Part shown: positions 63,101-64,000 of the stretch, piece after piece
Layout: every line of letters starts with the position of its first letter
How positions within the stretch are numbered: the stretch's first letter is position 1
Assembly: GCF_008727875.1 (NCBI RefSeq)
Contig: NZ_VTWS01000004.1
Span: forward strand, 657,816 to 721,815
DNA from: Larkinella humicola
Lineage (GTDB): Bacteria > Bacteroidota > Bacteroidia > Cytophagales > Spirosomataceae
Direction of reading: 5' to 3'
DNA: 64,000 nt
Translations under genes and position numbers: made by a program
Notes under the pieces: generated by a model
The model's database searches: none
The model's input: the letters and a program-made list of their open reading frames with translations, nothing else
What the model was told of the DNA's origin: nothing

Positions 63101-63738
63101 CGGCCCGGTTTGTGAGCTACCGGAATGGGTTGACGATGCTGCCGGGTGACATCAAATACCTGGATGTGAACGGTGACCGCGCCATCACGGATGCCGACCG
63201 GAGCATCATCGGGAATGGTAGCCCGAAAGCCTGGGGCGCTTTTTCCAATACGTTTCGCTACAAAAACTTCGATCTGACGCTGGAATTGCAATTCTCGTAC
63301 GGCAACGACGTCATGGATCTGAACATCTCGACCAGCGAAGACCGCCAGGCGCTGGCCAACAGCTACACCTCGGTGTTGAATGCCTGGACGCCGACGAATC
63401 AAAACAGCCAGATTGCCGAAATCCGCGATACGCGGGCCGGTTATGTGTTGAACGTCGACAGTTACTGGATCAAGGACGGTTCGTTCCTGCGGGGCCGGAA
63501 CCTGCTGTTCGGGTACACGTTTCCGGGTGTTGTAACCAACAAGCTCAAACTGAACCGCTTGCGGGCGTATGCCACGGTGCAGAATTTCTTTCTGCTGGTG
63601 AAAGACAAAATCATCGGAGATCCGGAAGTGACCCCAACCAATCAGGGTGATGCTAACAGCGCCTTCTCGCAAGGAATGATCTGGCACAACTATCCGAAAC
63701 CGACCACGTTCATGTTCGGCTTGCAGATTGGGCTGTAG
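60199..63738 (+). CDS. SusC/RagA family TonB-linked outer-membrane receptor with STN domain
   Basis: The 1179-residue product imports glycans or other ligands together with a SusD lipoprotein, powered by TonB. Order: signal peptide (1-25, ending TQAQ), STN signalling domain at about 42-114 (the contact for FecR), a carboxypeptidase-regulatory-like beta domain at about 160-234, the plug at about 240-370 (IVVIGYGTARKSDLTG and DASSTAIYGARGANGVVLVT), then the barrel with a C-terminal aromatic end (PTTFMFGLQIGL). The STN domain marks it as a transducer that regulates its own operon. Substrate unknown. Confidence 0.95.
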   Translation: MVISFLQKTALVSLAVLSHQLTQAQPIALARQQSRSTEVIQTVPAAGQKMKEVLTELSRQHQVSILFEETTVNGIVVPANVRLRSGKLEKQLETLLKPYDLMFKKVGNQAYYIIKNPAKASAPATPALESMNTPVSLKEPTAAGSPVFSPNAPSVNIADFTVSGKVSSENGEGLPGVSVVIKGTQRGTVTNAEGTYSLSVPEAANGATLVFSFVGYLSQEMNVKASTTVNVSLKPDDKVLEEIVVIGYGTARKSDLTGAVGSVKEAELKERPAASLTQALAGRMPGVQVNNNSGRPGGRTTIRVRGFSSINSSNNPLYVVDGVMLPQGNQNQFSSAIDYINPNDIVSVEVLKDASSTAIYGARGANGVVLVTTKKGKSGEGQVTYNVDFSVNAIGPNRPRVLNSRQYMDVEDLAWANMAKYDPAGWAAGKWAYLNPKLRRIDPRVWNSDGSPKYDTDWFKETTQNKLSQNHQLGFSGGNDRTQYSISLGFRDDQGLLKTSYMKRYSGRFTIDDQVKSWLKMGGTLSYNNQTENLVDVNDAVARQIVEDFPFLPVQYEDGSFANNRDFPFAEGTMSSYHRLMGRRYILNTQTTTGSLYSNISLAKGLEMRTVLGANVQTQEVNQSSTRTLEIGANGTASANNFRDSFWSLENYLTYNKQINDKHAINALLGVSWQESNYFAIGASVRNFATDYFGFNNLGAGATNPAVSSGASRFSFNSYFGRINYSLMEKYLVTFTGRADGSSKFGNNHKFAFFPSAALAWRASEEEFLKGNAIISNLKVRTSFGLTGNSEIPPYSSLSLLSSNYATIYGDSRVSGTGISRLANPDLRWEKTAQTDVGVELGLLKGRINLEADYYYRKTTDMLLDAPVPRTSGYGTIRRNVGSMQNKGFEFGLNTVNIDAGGFQWNSTFNISFNRNKVLSLATPSDIFNVGGPNFTNPTNVIRVGEPVGSFWGLTRVGVWSEAEREEAARFVSYRNGLTMLPGDIKYLDVNGDRAITDADRSIIGNGSPKAWGAFSNTFRYKNFDLTLELQFSYGNDVMDLNISTSEDRQALANSYTSVLNAWTPTNQNSQIAEIRDTRAGYVLNVDSYWIKDGSFLRGRNLLFGYTFPGVVTNKLKLNRLRAYATVQNFFLLVKDKIIGDPEVTPTNQGDANSAFSQGMIWHNYPKPTTFMFGLQIGL

Positions 63739-63870
63739 GTTTACGGTTTACAGTTTACGGTATTCGGTTTACGCCGGGCCGTCGCTACGGTGCGGTTCCC
63801 CGCCGGGAGTGACGCGAGCTTCGAAATGAGCATGCGTCAGCTACCGTAAACGGAAAACCGTACACCGAAA
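63739..63870. repeat. Imperfect self-complementary word repeat between susC and susD
   Basis: TTTACGGTA (63754-63762) pairs with TACCGTAAA (63842-63850), and further words such as GGTTTACG and CCGTAAAC are repeated on each side. The arms are longer than this but broken by mismatches and gaps. The word family is that of the repeat at 28397-28472. Confidence 0.6.
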
Positions 63871-63912
63871 ACAAAGCTTTATTCATTTTAGTCAAAATTC
63901 GATTTTCAAAAA

Positions 63913-64000
63913 ATGAAACATATCCTTCATAAAGTGAGCAAGGTGGCCCTGCTGGGGGCGGTGCTGCTGGGTCCGGTGGGTTGTTCCGATTTCCTCGACG
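63913..64000 (+). CDS. SusD/RagB family lipoprotein, 5' part
   Basis: The frame starts at an ATG (63913) and runs past the window edge; only about 29 residues are visible. They show a lipoprotein signal with lipobox GPVGC followed by SDFLD, the usual start of SusD mature proteins. Position right after susC supports the call. The rest of the protein is not in the window. Confidence 0.88.
   Translation, partial: MKHILHKVSKVALLGAVLLGPVGCSDFLD

Overview
The window looks like a chromosomal segment of a Bacteroidota bacterium, most likely order Cytophagales and close to Spirosoma or Larkinella. Three things point there: secreted proteins ending in type IX secretion (T9SS) sorting domains, an ECF sigma / FecR / SusC / SusD locus, and TAnnTTTG-type promoter elements; Shine-Dalgarno sites are mostly absent and base composition is moderately GC-rich. 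The genus is inferred from gene content and style, not from a marker gene. No rRNA, tRNA, IS element, prophage or CRISPR array was recognised.

Layout. (1) 1-3938: two tandem paralogous secreted SGNH-type esterase / Ig-like / T9SS proteins, the first cut by the window edge. (2) 4081-14073: a respiratory complex I operon nuoA-B-C-D-[DUF29]-E-[PhyH dioxygenase]-F-G-H-I-J, with a short NuoG, two foreign genes inside it, and a terminator after nuoJ, so nuoK-N must lie elsewhere. (3) 14153-32052, minus strand: an 18-kb Wzx/Wzy-type exopolysaccharide or capsule cluster running from a Wza-like SLBB protein through Wzz, Gmd, flippase, seven glycosyltransferase-type genes, a methyltransferase, a polymerase/ligase, an initiating sugar-phosphate transferase and Wzi. 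(4) 32209-42864: housekeeping and accessory genes (gamma-carbonic anhydrase, Fur-family regulator, DedA, ABC-F, FGE-like protein, Tat-exported Gfo/Idh oxidoreductase, ApbE, Crp-like regulator, MFS). (5) 43016-49610: a PepSY/flavodoxin/ferredoxin-reductase protein with DUF2271 and ankyrin partners, then MscS, GNAT and NTF2-like genes. (6) 49874-57793, minus strand: a Planctomycetes-style set of DUF1501, PSD1/DUF1549/DUF1553, DUF2231-cytochrome-LRR and NHL-propeller proteins. (7) 57834-58241: an orphan CdiI-like immunity gene. (8) 58440-64000: sigma factor, FecR anti-sigma, STN-bearing SusC and the start of SusD, which form a cell-surface signalling and glycan-uptake locus.

The most unusual signal is not a gene. 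At least ten intergenic spacers hold long self-complementary sequences, several built from short reiterated words. Their sequences differ from site to site, but the two arms of each site match each other closely: 54 bp perfect at 38900-39018, 38 bp perfect at 51340-51430, 27 bp perfect at 36108-36170, and imperfect 17-31 bp arms elsewhere. Four lie inside the nuo operon, where they cannot all be terminators. Two (38817-39079 and 49716-49859) have outer arms that enclose three hairpins each.
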